Below, in pieces: positions 35,030 through 47,958 of a stretch of 64,000 nt of DNA. The DNA is from Straminergon stramineum (Eukaryota > Streptophyta > Bryopsida > Hypnales > Calliergonaceae). The DNA is taken from contig OY987272.1 of NCBI GenBank assembly GCA_963920665.1, forward strand, positions 9,987,001 to 10,051,000. The letters are read 5' to 3'. The notes below the pieces were generated by a model, which was not told the origin of the DNA, made no database searches, and worked only from the letters and a program-made list of their open reading frames with translations. The translations under genes were made by a program, and so were the position numbers. The first letter of the stretch is position 1; each line of letters opens with the position of its first letter.

Positions 35030-36126
35030 TGCTATTTTGTGAGCTTGTGAGCATGAGCCTATGAGCATTGAGCAGGGATTATGTGAGCATTGAGCTCAAC
35101 AATTTGAAAAAGCATTAGAAATTTATTAATATTTCAAAAAATAGATTCCATCTTAAAATTTGGATCAAAATTTATTATTTGTAGTAAATTTTAGTACCTA
35201 CTACCATGGACCTATTATTGTGGACCTATTACCATGGGTATATAGAATTCAAATGAAAATTCTAATTTTGAATCTTATCTAATAGTATACATTATGAAGA
35301 TAAAGAATCCAATTGATGTGAAAGATGAATGGAGATGGAAATAAGTTTGCTTAGAATATTGGTTGATCATTGTCCTATAAGAACATGGACCCTCCCGAGG
35401 TCAATGGGAACACACCAATAATTTTTTCTTGATGTGCTATTATTGAATTTTTTTAGATTTAAAAAAAAATTGTTGATAAGATTTCATTACATGTGTCAAA
35501 AGAACTTAGCCTCACCAAGTTTCATTTTTGTTGATTACTATCTTATAGTAGCATGGATCTTCTTAAGACTGTTGGGGGTAGTACCTTTGCTTATGTCTTA
35601 ATGTGTTGGTAATTAGAGTTGTTAACATTTTAGAAAAATATTGTTAAGATTGTTAAGATTTTAAGAAAATATTTGGTTGATAGGGATTATTTGTATAAGG
35701 AATGAACTTAGTTTCACCCAAATGTTGTTAGTTGATCATTGTCTTTTTGTAGGACCTCTCGGGTATCAAATTCTTCTATCTTGGTCAAATTGTTGTTTGA
35801 TTGATCACTCCCTTCTTGCTACTTGGTACCCCTCAGCGCCGAGGGGTACCAAGTAGCAAGAAGGGAGTAATCATAAAAAACTAATTTTCAATTAAACAAC
35901 CATATTTGATTTCAAAAGAATCCTAATTAATTATCAATTTTTTTCTTCTTAAAATTTAGTGAAGTTCAATGAATGGCACATCAAGATTGTTCAAGGGACC
36001 ACGATAATAGGTCCATGGTAATAGGTATTAATAAAATTTATTAAAAATAGGAAATTTGAACCAAAATTTTCGATGGAATCTCTAAAAAGTTGTATGCTCA
36101 TAGGCTCACAAGCTCACAAAATAGCA
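35030..36126. mobile_element. GTGCTATTTT inverted-repeat element, uninterrupted copy
   Basis: Ends TGCTATTTTGTGAGCTTGTG / CACAAGCTCACAAAATAGCA are perfect inverted repeats extending to about 30 bp through the GAGCCTATGAGC / GCTCATAGGCTC part. 1,097 bp, collinear with the interrupted copy at 17,832-20,022. It carries the empty hAT target (ATGGGAAC, 35,404-35,411) and a perfect 28-bp palindrome at 35,807-35,868. No transposase is found. Flanks show no clean target duplication. Confidence 0.75.
35807..35868. repeat. Perfect 28-bp inverted repeat with a 6-base loop
   Basis: 35,807-35,834 (starting ACTCCCTTCTTGCTACTTGG) and 35,841-35,868 are exact reverse complements separated by AGCGCC. It is GC-rich for this AT-rich element. 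The sister copy at 17,832-20,022 has the same arms, but about 110 bp separate them and the match is weaker. Confidence 0.9.
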
Positions 36127-36676
36127 ATCCTGAGTATCAATCCACATGCAATTTTCAAGCATAATTATAGGCCACTAATTAGAAACTATCACTTAAGGTA
36201 CAAAAGCAAGGCATAAGGGAGATACACCTAAAATTGTCCAAATATGCACTTGAGTATATCTATACTATTAAATATTATTTTTATTTTGTTGAATCTTATT
36301 TACAATTGAAAAGATTCTATTATTCTCTTAGCATGTATATTTGGGACAATGAATGAATAAACTATGAATATTCAAAGTAATGATTATTCGTGCACATTCA
36401 AAATCAATCCTAAGACTCAGAGTTCTATACTTTAGGCAAGAATCTATAAGGATTGGTTTTGAATTAAAATTAAAATTAGGTACCATTACCTTAAATAATT
36501 AACAATAACAAAATGAATAAATGTACATTCAAACTTCTAAGGTAACACCATCCTCATTCATATGAATCAAGGTTTGAACATAGTTCTTATTATTGAATAG
36601 TAAAAGCTTTTGGTTGGGTCCTATCAGTAGTTGAAAAAGAATTTTAGACTATCTAAAGATGCATTTATTGGACTCT
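36127..36676. other. AT-rich DNA with a decayed AGGTA-type element
   Basis: Positions about 36,390-36,500 (AATCAATCCTAAGACTC ... AATTAGGTACCATTACCTTA) resemble an inverted, eroded AGGTA-type element. No gene. Confidence 0.4.
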
Positions 36677-37254
36677 TTAACCCCTAAACGTCCACATTCA
36701 TCTCTAGAAATGATGAGTTTAGAAAAATCATTATAAAGTGCTATTTGAAAGCATATTTTGGAATTGATGTACAAATAAAAGTTGTAGATTTTGATTTTTA
36801 GATTCCATTTGTAGAATTAGATTCACCAATGCTATCACCAATCTTTTTTTTATAAATTTTGAAAGAGAAATTCCAAAATTCCTTCAAAATTTGATTACAA
36901 GCAAAATATTATCATTTTGTGGGTAAATTTTGTTGTAATGAATTTGAAATGAGGGTCTCTTCACATGCTGATTTTTTGAAATTTTTGTGTTCTTTAAATC
37001 TATGAATTCCTTTTGACAAATATAATTTTGAACTAAAGTCAATGCAATTTGACCACTTGACATACTTGCACATTGGTAATTTTAGAAAAATATGTACTCT
37101 AGTAATACCAAATCCAACCCTTAGATAGGACAACAACTTCATAACATATCTCCATAAATTAGAATAACTTTCATTGAAGTAGTTAGGAGGTCAAAACTCC
37201 AATTTCAATCTATTCATCGTCCAAAAAATGAACATTGGAGCACTTAGGGATTAA
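36677..37254. mobile_element. TTAACCCCTAAA-family element, short copy
   Basis: Begins TTAACCCCTAAACGTCCA and ends GGAGCACTTAGGGATTAA, a weaker inverted pair than the other copies, enclosing 578 bp of AT-rich noncoding DNA. Immediately downstream (37,270-37,370) is another half AGGTA-type element. Confidence 0.5.
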
Positions 37255-37934
37255 ACTATAATTTTTAAAGTGCTGAAAATAGGTGTACTTAAAATCAACT
37301 CTAGGGTCTCAAGTCTGAAGGCTCTACATTTTAAGCAAGAATCTAGATGGGACAATTTTGTAAACAAGTCACAAGGTGTTGTTACTTTAATGTTTGACTA
37401 TCTTGGTTTTGACATTGAATTACACTACTCAAAATCACTCAAAATCAAGCGTGTCCCAAGAAGCATACCCCAACAAATCTACAGCACACTAATCGACAAA
37501 TTAGGGCAAAAAGTTTGAAAATCTATCACTTTGGTGTCTGCTCTAAGCTTATTTGCACTATGTCTACATGTGACTAGGAAATAACAACTCACTGACACAC
37601 AACCATCAGTGCTACACATCAGACGAGTAACTTACCCCCATCGAAACACTCTTCATAAGCACTGCAACTGTGTCATGTCCAGTACGAATATTCCCAAGTA
37701 GAGAATACAAATCAATAGTAATTATAAGCTAGTATGCACAATTGATACATGACGAAATTTTTCAACTGCGACCCCCATGAGTCGATGTAGCTTTCCCAAT
37801 AGTCCGATCCGCTTGTTGAGGTTGCATTAATACAATATTTTCTACTGTAGGTATGGAATGAGAGATAATAATACATTGAACTAGTCGGAGGTAGTAGGCT
37901 CATCACTTCCAGTAGAAACCTTGGAAGAAATCAA
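37255..37934. other. 3' flank of the NAD kinase gene
   Basis: Contains repeat debris to about 37,520, then less repetitive sequence that should include the 3' untranslated region of the minus-strand NAD kinase gene. No separate gene. Confidence 0.4.
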
Positions 37935-40900
37935 TCACATGCTGGCGATAGGCCCATCAGTCCCCTGACGCTTCCGAAGATTCCAGTGCAAGCCTTCACG
38001 AACGCTTCGAAGGAAATCACATGTGGATTCTGTGTCACATGCAGCCGGAACAGGCCATGCGGACATGTGACATATCAGAGCATCACCTTCACTCAGCTGC
38101 TGCCTGTCTTTTCCATCAAAACTTGCCCAAGCCTGGCCCCTACTGTTAAGGGGAACCTGTCATTTGCACGCAATGGCAATGGATCATCAATTAAAATAAA
38201 CATAAAAATAAAAATAAATAAAAAAAGTTGCATTCCACTTATGATTAATCTACCAAAACCTGCTATCCAGAAATCCATCGTCAGTGGTTAAAGCAGTATC
38301 GATCAATCACAGGTTATAGCATTTAGATCAACAGCGGGGTCCCTTTACCTACCTCGAAAATATAGACTATGCTAGTGAAGTGTCAGTGGCACCTTTGATC
38401 AAAAACCATCACCAAGAATGTAGAGGGATATTCCATCCAAGTAACAGCCTCTCAAGAATTTGATCTTGGAGTAGAAACGTAGAAACACACTGGTGGTAAA
38501 CAGCACACGACGATGGGTGACTCACCTGGATCCTGATTGTCACGTACTCGGGCAAAATCAATGGTCTGAAGGATAATGAATGGGGACAAATTGGTGTAAA
38601 TAGAATGCCTGGAACCTGTAAAACGAAAGAGATCCAAGACATCACATTTCAATGTAACATGATAACAATGAATATATACTTTTCAGATGGAAACCTGACT
38701 GCAATGGCATCCTTTTTCAGTAAGTGGGTTGTGAAAAGCTGGTGTATAATAGTACTTCACCATTCCACTGTAATAAGGTATACGACCTCTTTCGAACAAT
38801 GTTAAGTGTTTTAGCATATGTCTGATTGAGCGATGGTGCAGGATAGTTTTCTCCAGGTAGGGAATGAAAATAATGAAGATTGCACTATTTTTTAGCTAAT
38901 TTTCCATCAAGTTTGGAATTAGTAGAAATTAAGGAAGTTTAGATTGTAGTCCAACTTGCTCTCAACCTTTAGGCAAACCTAGTTCTGAGAAGCACAAAAC
39001 TAAAAATTGGCCATGGTGACATACAAAACAAAGAACACAAGAAACTAGAAATTATTTCCTGCATTTCCCAGCATTTCCCTAGTTTTTTCTTGAGATATCT
39101 CAACTAACAAATTTCCAATCAAGGCAACCACCGTTCCTGCCTATGGAGAAACTGCAATGAATGAAAACATGTCACCATCATTCACGACAATAGGTCACCC
39201 TAAATTGCGCAAATGGGGCCCTCTGAAGGAAACAGGTTGTATACCTTAGGCCCTGCCCGCACCAACCACAGGGTCAATTAGCTAACTGGAGCGTTGATGT
39301 TCATTAACTAGTTGGACGTAACTAACATATTGTGTGCATGCACATGCAAGGTAACTAATGAAGAGTTAGGCTCTCAAATTAGGTTATTGCTGCTAATTGG
39401 TTGGTGCATGAGGATTTAGCACTAGAAAATATCGTATAAGCCCAATTAGTTCACAATTGACAGTGCGGGCATTTAGTAACAACTCCCACTTGTGCTACTT
39501 GGTTGGTGCGGGCATAAATGGACACTATTCAGCTGCTGCAGATTACAAGGAACTCTAGGCTTCAAGAAATGGAACACAAAATGGTCGTCTCAAAAGCATG
39601 TGAACGAAGACCTCCAAGCTGGTAAACAAAACCAGAACAAATGTGCATGCAATTGCAAACCAACGGAACCTACCTGCGGGTGAACCATGGAGCCACCAGC
39701 CGCCAGAGAGTATGCAGTGCTCCCTGATGGAGTAGAAAGAATAAGGCCATCTCCTTGTACTGATGTGACGAAAATGTCATCACAGTAGCATTCCAGGTTC
39801 GTAAGAAACGATGACATGCCTCGGTCAATCGAAACCTCGTTCAGCACCAAATGAATTTCTGGATCAAGTGGATCTTCACCTTCCCTGAGTTTATCTGGGT
39901 TCCTTACAATTTGGCAATGCAACCGATGACGAAGGGTGATATACACAGGACCTTTTATCAACGTTTGCAAACACTCCTTGTAATGATCCGTTTCTGCTCG
40001 GGACAATAGTTAAGGGTAACCGGAAATAACATAAGAACACCAGTACTAAGTGATGTAGTCAAAGGGTAGAAATCGATTCTAAAAAATCAGACAGTTGGGG
40101 CACACCTACTACATAAGATTATCAGTCAAATTAGACTTTTAGGAGCTTTTAGAAAAGACCATACCCATGATTCATGAGGAGGGCTGCATATGGTCAAGGT
40201 GGTCAATAGGAGGCCTCTCTATGTATCATGGGGAGGCCTCTTTATGATCACTGTGACCATAGAGAGACCTCCTATGAATCATGGAGAAGGTTCTTTTTGC
40301 GACGTAGTCTAACAGTTCCAAAACAGTTCAATTCTACTGAAAACCGTGTGTTACCCATACTGGAAAATGAGGGTTCAGAATATCTACAACAATCAAGAAC
40401 AGATCCGAAAGCATCTTGAATATGTAGGATACGGAATGGTGTCATGAAACCAAGGGAGCCCATGGAGAAAGAAACAACCGGAGGCACAGGACCTTTAAAC
40501 ATATTTGCTGCCTGCACATAGCATCATCATTCCATTAGTAAACAAACAAGATATGATGGCAAGAAAGGGAATATTACAAGGAGTGGAACTAACACACTGA
40601 GATTTACAATACTTGCTGCAACCCCAAATAGCCGAACTCCAAGGCCATGATTTCTGTCCCGGAAGATTTTTTGGTGGTTAAAAGAACAGAAAGGAGAGTG
40701 ACAGATTTTATTAGGGACATTCAGGACGTGAAAATCGACCATGCATTCTAAAGTGTATCTGAGAGGGGTTTTTCGATTAATTTCCTCCAAAAGAAATGGT
40801 CGAAATGAAAATTTACCCAAAGAACTGTTCCATCACCTCCCAACGTGACTACCAAGTCGACTTTGTTATGCAGCTGCAAGACTTCTTCTTCTGTGTACAT

Positions 40901-43900
40901 AGAAGCAGCACAAGGGTATTAGCACCAAGGGTATTATCATCATAATACAAACCACGGTCAGAAATATTTCACTGGTTATGTAGAAAAGGAACTCATTATC
41001 GTGTCGGTTGCACTTCGTTCAATTGAAAACGCCAATAATAGAAAACAGGACTAGTAGATGACAAATTCTTCCAATGAGTAACGCATACGGAACTCCTTGG
41101 CCCAAAATTCTAGATAAAACATATCCTTTGACTGCGCACCTGTATCACAAGATTGAACGCAACTGAAGTAGGAGTTGTCTTCCAAAAGCTCCTTCTTCAC
41201 GAGAGGCTCTACAAACACTCCGATCCCCTTCTCCTCCTTCAACCATCTGAGGATGTCAAGACCATGGAGGAGTAAGTAACTGGTACCTCTACTCCCGCAA
41301 GTATTTTAGAAACTTCCTTGATGATAGGAAAAATAGTCCAGACAATCAACCCTGAGGAATTACATCCTTACACATTCACGAAGCACATTAAATTCGTTGA
41401 ACAGAGTCCTGCACATTCAAGTGAGTAATAGCACAATGCTAAATAGACCCAGGCAAAAAAAAGACTTTGAAATCGACCACTAACCCATTGTACTGTGGAA
41501 GTCCTCAAGGTAAGTACACCTAATTTCGACCCTGTTACTAAAACAGAGACTTATCTAGATTCTTGCCCCAAAAGTACATGCGCTGAAGATGTGATCAGAG
41601 TACACCTATAATCAGCACTTTGAAGATTCATCATTTCTTCATATGGTGTCCCAAAAATGCATGCTGAGAGAGTTTGGAATTGTTTCCCAATTGCTAACAA
41701 GGTCCAACAAAAGCAAGACAGTTTAATAATAGGAACCATGCTCAGATGCTAATAGGGACGGTTCTACGCTTATTTACCTTACAAGTTGATTTTGATTTTG
41801 ATTTAATTTCTAACGAAGATTGAAGTATAATTGACCAAGAATTTCAATATTATTAGATAGTTTCAAGACAACATCAAGAGAATCATTTCGTCGTTCAGGG
41901 GGCCGGGGGGGGGGGGGGCTGCTCTTTAAGGTCATATTGATCATACGGAGGTCTCCCTATGTATTGTAAGGATGCCTTCACATGATCACTATGACCATAG
42001 GAAGACCGCACCACAGATGATGGAAAGTATTCTCTTTTTGTGATGTTGTCCAAAAGTCCTGAAACAATCTAATTCTACAGAAAAACTTGCTTTAACAAAT
42101 CGTTGCAATCTGATAAAATTCACCTGATCATCTCTTTGCAGAGAGCGGAGACTGCCGGAGCATTGGGCTTCGACAATATAAACACAGACTGAGGAGGTGA
42201 ATCCCACGCCAACGTTATCTGCAAGCAGCTCACGTGAAAAATGGCTCTGGCTTAGAGTGAAGGCATTTTCACAAGCAAATCCAGAGGTTTATATTACTTG
42301 AAAAGTCGACTTCCCAACAAACCAGCAGGTCTGTGAATAATGCATGGCATTGTGGAAGAGACAGAACCAAGAGCAAGACAGAGAAGTCATCACACCTGTT
42401 TACTACTCCGACTTGCTGTAGTGATATTTCCACACTCAAAGGACACAACGTCATGAGTGTGTTTCCTCGGAGATTTCTTGTCCCCACAACCCCATTGTAG
42501 TCTGAAAGACGCCTGTGAACAAAATCCATGTTAATGAAGGTCTCCTTTGAAAGGAACGTACAAAATGGGACATGGAGATTTCAAGGACCGAAGTACTGAC
42601 GGCAATGCATGAGAATGACATGAGAGACCCCAACCTTCTCTGCAATTTGCGGTGCATCAGAAAAGAGTGACACATTGCCAGATGAACTGCTGTGGCAGCG
42701 CAATATTTGTTGAGAGCAGATATCATCTCTCTTGCAACACTCAGAATTGCTATGGGGAGGACAACCATTCACAGAACCTCCAGGGCTTTGCTCCCCATTC
42801 TCTGTTTCAGGTTTCTCCAAATCTAATGGTTCACCAGCACTCCAAGAATCTGATCAAAGAAAATATCCTGAGAAGTTAGAGATACTAGGTTTAACCCCCC
42901 AAGGTAAAGGTAGAAACTCCACTTCCGAAGCTCGTAGTCGATAATAGTAACTTTCAAAGCATAATTCTAGAGTTCAGCAAAGTAGGACGAGATTTCTTCC
43001 TTCTATTGATACATTTTGTTGCCTTCCTTGAAACCTCTTAAATGATATATTTCAACTCCTACAGATATGGAAGCTGACACTTTGGCCACATAGGCACTTT
43101 ATTGGTTAAGGTAGGATCCCTCTTGAGTTTTTAATAACGCATTAAGACGGTTACCAAGCTCAGAAACGAACACGATTAATAAAAACCATCCTTGCTAAAG
43201 ATCAAGGACAGTTCAATAAACCAGGAGATGACTGACATTGCTCCTGCTCCTGCTCCCGGACCTGCTCCAAAGAAGCAGCACGCAACCGCTCCATCTCATA
43301 TTTTCGTTTCCACTCAGCTGCTTCATCTTGAGCTCTACCTTTACTCTCAGCCAACTGCCGAAGAGCCTTTTCCACAGCTGCATCATTTGTAATAATCCCA
43401 CGCAAAAATCAACTGTAAGAAGTCCAACCAAGTGTAGGAATAAATGAGTTGCAGTCGGAAGCAGGGATCAGCATAGGAAAAGGGATCAGGTCCATAACAG
43501 TTATAGTATCCTCTACCTTAACACTCAAGTTAATGGCCGGCTCAGAATTGAGAACAAATCAACATGCAATGACTAAAAGCATATGTAGCATGACATGAAA
43601 ACTTCACAAGAGAAAGGGTACTGGTTCGTACTCCGCATGGCATCGGAGAACTCAACAAGATGGGAGCCGCCATCTCCAATGGAGGTTTCCTGAAGGTGCT
43701 CTTCAACTGAGCGTTGAGAGCAGGCATGAATCCGACCATTCTGATGTATTCCACCATCCTGCTCCATCTGTGACAAGGCCAAAGTAAATTATCTTCCCTT
43801 CGTTTCAGAAAGCCCACAAATCCATAAAACCATCAAATCATTGCATCTCCAATCTCAAGCAAAAACAACAAATACCATAAGAAAACTATGTCCTGTACTC

Positions 43901-44244
43901 AAGCGCACAACACAACAGCCATGGCAATACCTTTTTGAACATTCAACTGTGAAGGAGAAGCAAGATGATCAAAATTGACCCCGACAGCACCGTGTAAATT
44001 GCAAAGGCTGGCCCAGATACTATCGAAAAGTGTACGATTTTATCTGTGTTTGTCCTGGGATTTTACACAACCTTACCCTCGTTTTACAAATTACGGTGCG
44101 CATCGTCTTTCGACGAGATGCCATGTTCTTTGAAAGAGCTGCCGATTGCAGTACATCCGGCATTACTAGAGTCTCAACTTTTGCAGCACCTTGATCTTGT
44201 GGAAGGGGACTCATTAAGTGAAGAACTTCTTCTGTTAAATTCAT
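37935..44244 (-). CDS. NADK1: NAD kinase, plant NADK1 type, 12 coding exons
   Basis: Phosphorylates NAD to NADP with ATP. Exons (minus): 44,244-44,077; 43,767-43,632; 43,377-43,237; 42,849-42,635; 42,512-42,396; 42,218-42,124; 41,246-41,140; 40,890-40,817; 40,511-40,433; 39,993-39,674; 38,615-38,526; 38,156-37,935. All introns are GT-AG with consistent phases. The total is 1,764 bp, 587 residues, somewhat longer than the roughly 520-residue Arabidopsis enzyme. The N-terminal part (1-220) is variable and charged, with a helical stretch [20 protein letters not shown] near 103. The kinase domain follows from about 259, with the GGDG nucleotide motif (344-347), LVLNE (426-430), QGDGLIL (457-463) and [15 protein letters not shown] (465-479). 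No transit peptide is evident, so cytosolic action is likely. The start is tentative: the ATG at 44,244 is the first in frame after a stop, but an upstream exon is possible. Introns 6 and 9 carry mobile elements. Confidence 0.93.
40206..40275. repeat. Hairpin element in NADK1 intron 9, copy 1
   Basis: 40,206-40,223 (ATAGGAGGCCTCTCTATG) and 40,258-40,275 (CATAGAGAGACCTCCTAT) are inverted repeats matching at 17 of 18 positions. A second GGAGGCCTC box lies in the loop. Related sequence extends downstream to about 40,370. Related copies: 41,945-42,010 and 62,421-62,515. Confidence 0.75.
41508..41779. mobile_element. AGGTA-type element in NADK1 intron 6, 272 bp
   Basis: Left AGGTAAGTACACCTAATTTC, right TTATTTACCT followed by TA at 41,780-41,781. 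The left flank is CA, so the TA duplication is not intact. The interior (TCTAGATTCTTGCCCCAAAA, CAGCACTTTGAAGATTCAT) matches the elements at 5,469 and 14,026. Confidence 0.6.
41905..41918 (+). repeat. Run of 14 G residues
   Basis: A homopolymer of 14 G, preceded by GGGGGCC, inside NADK1 intron 6. It is next to the second hairpin element. Exact length may suffer from sequencing error. Confidence 0.8.
41945..42010. repeat. Hairpin element in NADK1 intron 6, copy 2
   Basis: GGAGGTCTCCCTATG faces CATAGGAAGACCGC, a degenerate inverted repeat. The flanking sequence (TTCTCTTTTTGTGATGTTGT, CAATCTAATTCTACAGAAAA) matches that after the copy at 40,206. Confidence 0.6.
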
Positions 44245-45670
44245 CTCAAGTTCCGTTTCAATAACAACTTCCTTACGAACTTTCTTGCTTCAAATACCGG
44301 TCATACTGGTAAGAACACAATTGCCAGTGTCATGTGGCTTAAAAGACTTTCAAGACATAGGATTTCAAGGATTCTCATTGCAAGGTCGTCTTATCACGAT
44401 TCTTCAGACAAGTCATGCCCGCTTCTGCAGTACTTCATTCCAATAAGACCCACAATACTCGTCCTGGTCAAGCATTCAATTAGACTATCTCTTGACTTAA
44501 CGTGTACAAGAGGAGAACACAGTTTTTTATAATAAGAGGAATATAAAACCCTAAACTACGTGATAAGAATACGGAAGCTTCTCAATTCTCATGCTAAACC
44601 CTCGGATCGAAAGAACAAGCATACCATTGCAAAGTGGATTCATGTGGACAAAGTTAATCCACTCAACTTTTGAACAGAAGAAATCCTAGAGTAAGTCGTG
44701 CTAGCTAGTCCTTGTAGTGCCCTCACAGTCCCTCTCACATGCACCTTGACTTTAGTAGGTCAATTGTGTACGTCGCACACTCAATGCCGCGTTTGGAAAG
44801 AGAACAGAAATGAAATCATCGTCGGGAAGTAACGTTTACCTTTAACATGTGACGAAGAAATTAGAAAAGTTGACAAGAATGTATTGCGTAGTCTCCTCCC
44901 GGATTATCGAACCCCTCGCAGGTCGCAAATACTAGAAAATGAATAAAAAATTCAATGCAACACATAATTCGATTTCAAAAATCTTGGAATAGAGGTGTGG
45001 ATCAAATCAGCGTCGTCGAACAAGCGCTTGATACGAAATTCCTAGGCAATCTACCGCCAGCGGTAATGCAGCCTAGCCTGTGTAAAGTCGGCATAGTCAT
45101 GGACGGCTTACGAACGCGCACCTCCCACTCGCAACCCGGGCATTTTCAAAAGAATAAGTTCAAGCTAAAACTGAGCCTCTCCATCAGCAAGAGAAAACCC
45201 TAAAAAACCCTCAATTTATCGCTCCAACAGTCGCAATCCCTCCCCTCCGATACCCCGACCAAACCCCACTCGAAATTCGAAATTCAACCCCAAATGCTTC
45301 GACTCCGCGATGACCCTACAAAAAATGCAGTGCAGATTCCCGAAGAAAAAAAGCTCGACGTCTCTGAATGTTTCTGAATGAACAGAATTGAATTAAAAAA
45401 TAGAAAAATTAGGAAAAAATTAGGAAAAAATCTGAGAAATCACCAGCACCGCTCACGATTGCACAGGGAGAAGAAATTGGAAACATGAGCTTCGACTGCA
45501 AACAATCTATGGTTTCCATTGAGCCTCAAAGCGCTGTCAATGCGCACACTTTGCAGTCAAAGCCTGCGTGTTGGTGAGGGGAAGGTGAGAGACGAGGAAA
45601 AGATGAGACACTAGGACCTTGCCAAGTGGCAGGAGAATTTGACTGACGTGGAGCTTGGAATTGGAGTGAC
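44245..45670 (-). promoter_or_regulatory. Upstream region of NADK1, possible first exon
   Basis: The 45,000-45,340 part is GC-richer. On the minus strand an ATG at 45,519 opens a frame (METIDCLQSKLMFPISSPCA) reaching a donor (GCAATC, then GTGAGC) in phase 0. Sequence before the annotated start (KVRKEVVIETELE, after an AG at about 44,290) is also open in phase 0, so a spliced N-terminal extension of about 36 residues is possible. The acceptor there has a poor pyrimidine tract. Confidence 0.3.
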
Positions 45671-47958
45671 GTGGAGGGGTCGAGCTTGGGAAATGGGGTG
45701 ACGTGGAGGACCCTTTTATTGCTCTTTCCTGCCCTTTCCAGCATTTGGGGAGCTCCTTACAGGGAAAAAGGAACAGCAAAGAGCCCTAAAAGTTGTGGAG
45801 TTTTCTTGGGAGTTGTGTCATTGAATTTCGTTGATTTTTTGCCACTTGACTTCATATTGAGGGTGAAGTACAGTGTCTCTGTGTTGTTGACGGACCGGCA
45901 TATGCTTTCGGGATTTGCAGATTCATGGAACTGGGACATTAACGTAGGTTCCGCTAAGCCACACAGTTTTGGTAGTTGCAAAATGAGGTTTTATTTTAAT
46001 GTTATTGTATTGGCGGTAATTTTCAAAGTCTTTAAAATTGTGCAAAGCATTAGTGGAAATTGTCCATGTGTTTCAAGAAAGAAAGAAAAAATTGTGCAAA
46101 CCAGTTCATCATGACAATTTTTTTTATTACACAATATACCAGTTTGTAAATGTGTTACATTTATAGCACATGTGAAGAAACTTGAGTAGGACCTTACTTT
46201 AAGAGATAGCTAGTATAATATGAATAGAGGCTCATATAGTACAACTTTTCGTTCAATGAGGTGGGTAGTTGCTCGTAGTGCAATTGAGCGTGACATATTT
46301 TGTAGTCGTCATGTGCTAAAAATTCAACAAATAAGGTAGTGTGCTCTAAAAGTGTCAATGTTTCATAAGCGATCATGACAAAGAGGTACATTTTGTTTTT
46401 TACAATATACCAGCAATGTACATTTCAGGAGGTGGTTGCCTTTAGTGACCGCTACATTTCAACTTCAAAAATTTGTAACTAATTACACAAAGGTTCAAAA
46501 TATATAAAACAACTTGGGTTAGATGTCAAATCCATTTTTCTTCCTACAAAATTTACTGAAAATTGTTTCAAGGAATTTAGTTTCCCCAAAAGGCAATTAG
46601 TTCTTAAATGGTCGCTTTTAGAGCAAATTAACTTAAGTCAAGGATGAAAATAAGAACATCTTGAACACTCACTAAAGCCACGTCCTTTTTTACATTTCCA
46701 AAGAATTTTGTTTTGACCAATTTTGTCACAATTTGTCAAATTGGGTTTAACCCTATTGGATTTAACAAATTTTAACAAGCTTTACAAAAACTCTACCAAA
46801 AAGAAAAACAAAAAATTTCATATCACTCTTTTGACATTTTCTTGTTAAAATCATATTCAAATTTGTCCCTTGAATTGCATTACAACAAGTTCTAACAAAT
46901 TTTAACAAAATGCAACATGAAAAATGTGAAATAAATCATCTTATTATATAGAAATAGGGTATGTACAAGTAAAATTTGGCAAGAAATAGAAATCATGTTT
47001 TGCATGTTTTGCATGAAAGTATTTATCTATATTGTTTTTAAATAGGATATTTATTAAAAAGTCTATCGTCTGTATTTCAAAAGAGTCCAAAAATGAGTCT
47101 TCAATAAAATCATATAATTCTTTGTCCATATGATACATGTGGTACAATCTTTTGCACAAGTAGTTAATGTCATAATTATAATACTTCCATCTATTTTTAA
47201 TGTAAAAACAATATGAATCTTTCTATCAATGCAATTTTTGGAAGAATATTCAATAATACCAAGTTGAAATGAAATCAATGACCAATGAATACACTCGAAA
47301 AGAAATTAAAGGGAACACATACAAGATATTTTTATTTTTATTGAAGTATAGACCAAACTAAATTATCTATTTACATGGACTCAAATGACCCCTAACTCTA
47401 ATGCTAATATCTCAAGTGAATTATGTATAAAAAATTTAACTTTTAAAATATTGAAGGCCATAGTAATTTGAAGTTGTACTAATTGAATCATTATACAAAA
47501 CATTTGGCAAATTCTTTGAATTCAACTCTAATATCTCTAAAAATAAGAGACAATTATATCTCTTTATATTCATGAACAACTAATATAACAATTTGAAAAC
47601 AAGTTCTTAACACTATGGGTCCACTTGCAAAGAAAATTGAATTTTTTAAGATATTGTGATGTACTGATATTTTTATCGTTTATAGTATATATTCTAAAAT
47701 GTTGACTTAAAATTCAAATAAACTAAAAAAATATAGATTGATGCATTTGTAAAATAAACACGAGATGTAATCAATTACAACTAAAACTTGGTAGGATAGA
47801 AGGAGTTAATTTTTTTAGATGAAAATGCATTGAAATCAAGATTGAAATGGAATCATTTTTGCATTCAATACATGTAGTGAATCATTTTTGCACATATTAT
47901 AATATGAAAACATAAAAATTTATGTTGCTTCTCCAAGGCATGTATTTTCTTTTAATTA
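45671..47958. other. Intergenic DNA with a repeat copy, no supported gene
   Basis: A 147-codon plus frame at 45,671-46,114 starts in the NADK1 upstream region and shows no family resemblance; I do not call it. Positions 46,400-46,620 are the second copy of the repeat at 13,480-13,735. The rest, to 47,958, is AT-rich with no recognised element. Confidence 0.4.

Noticed and set aside
45671..46114. 147-codon plus-strand frame downstream of the NADK1 promoter
   Set aside because: No family resemblance, no splice or promoter context, and the hydrophobic stretches look like chance in T-rich DNA.
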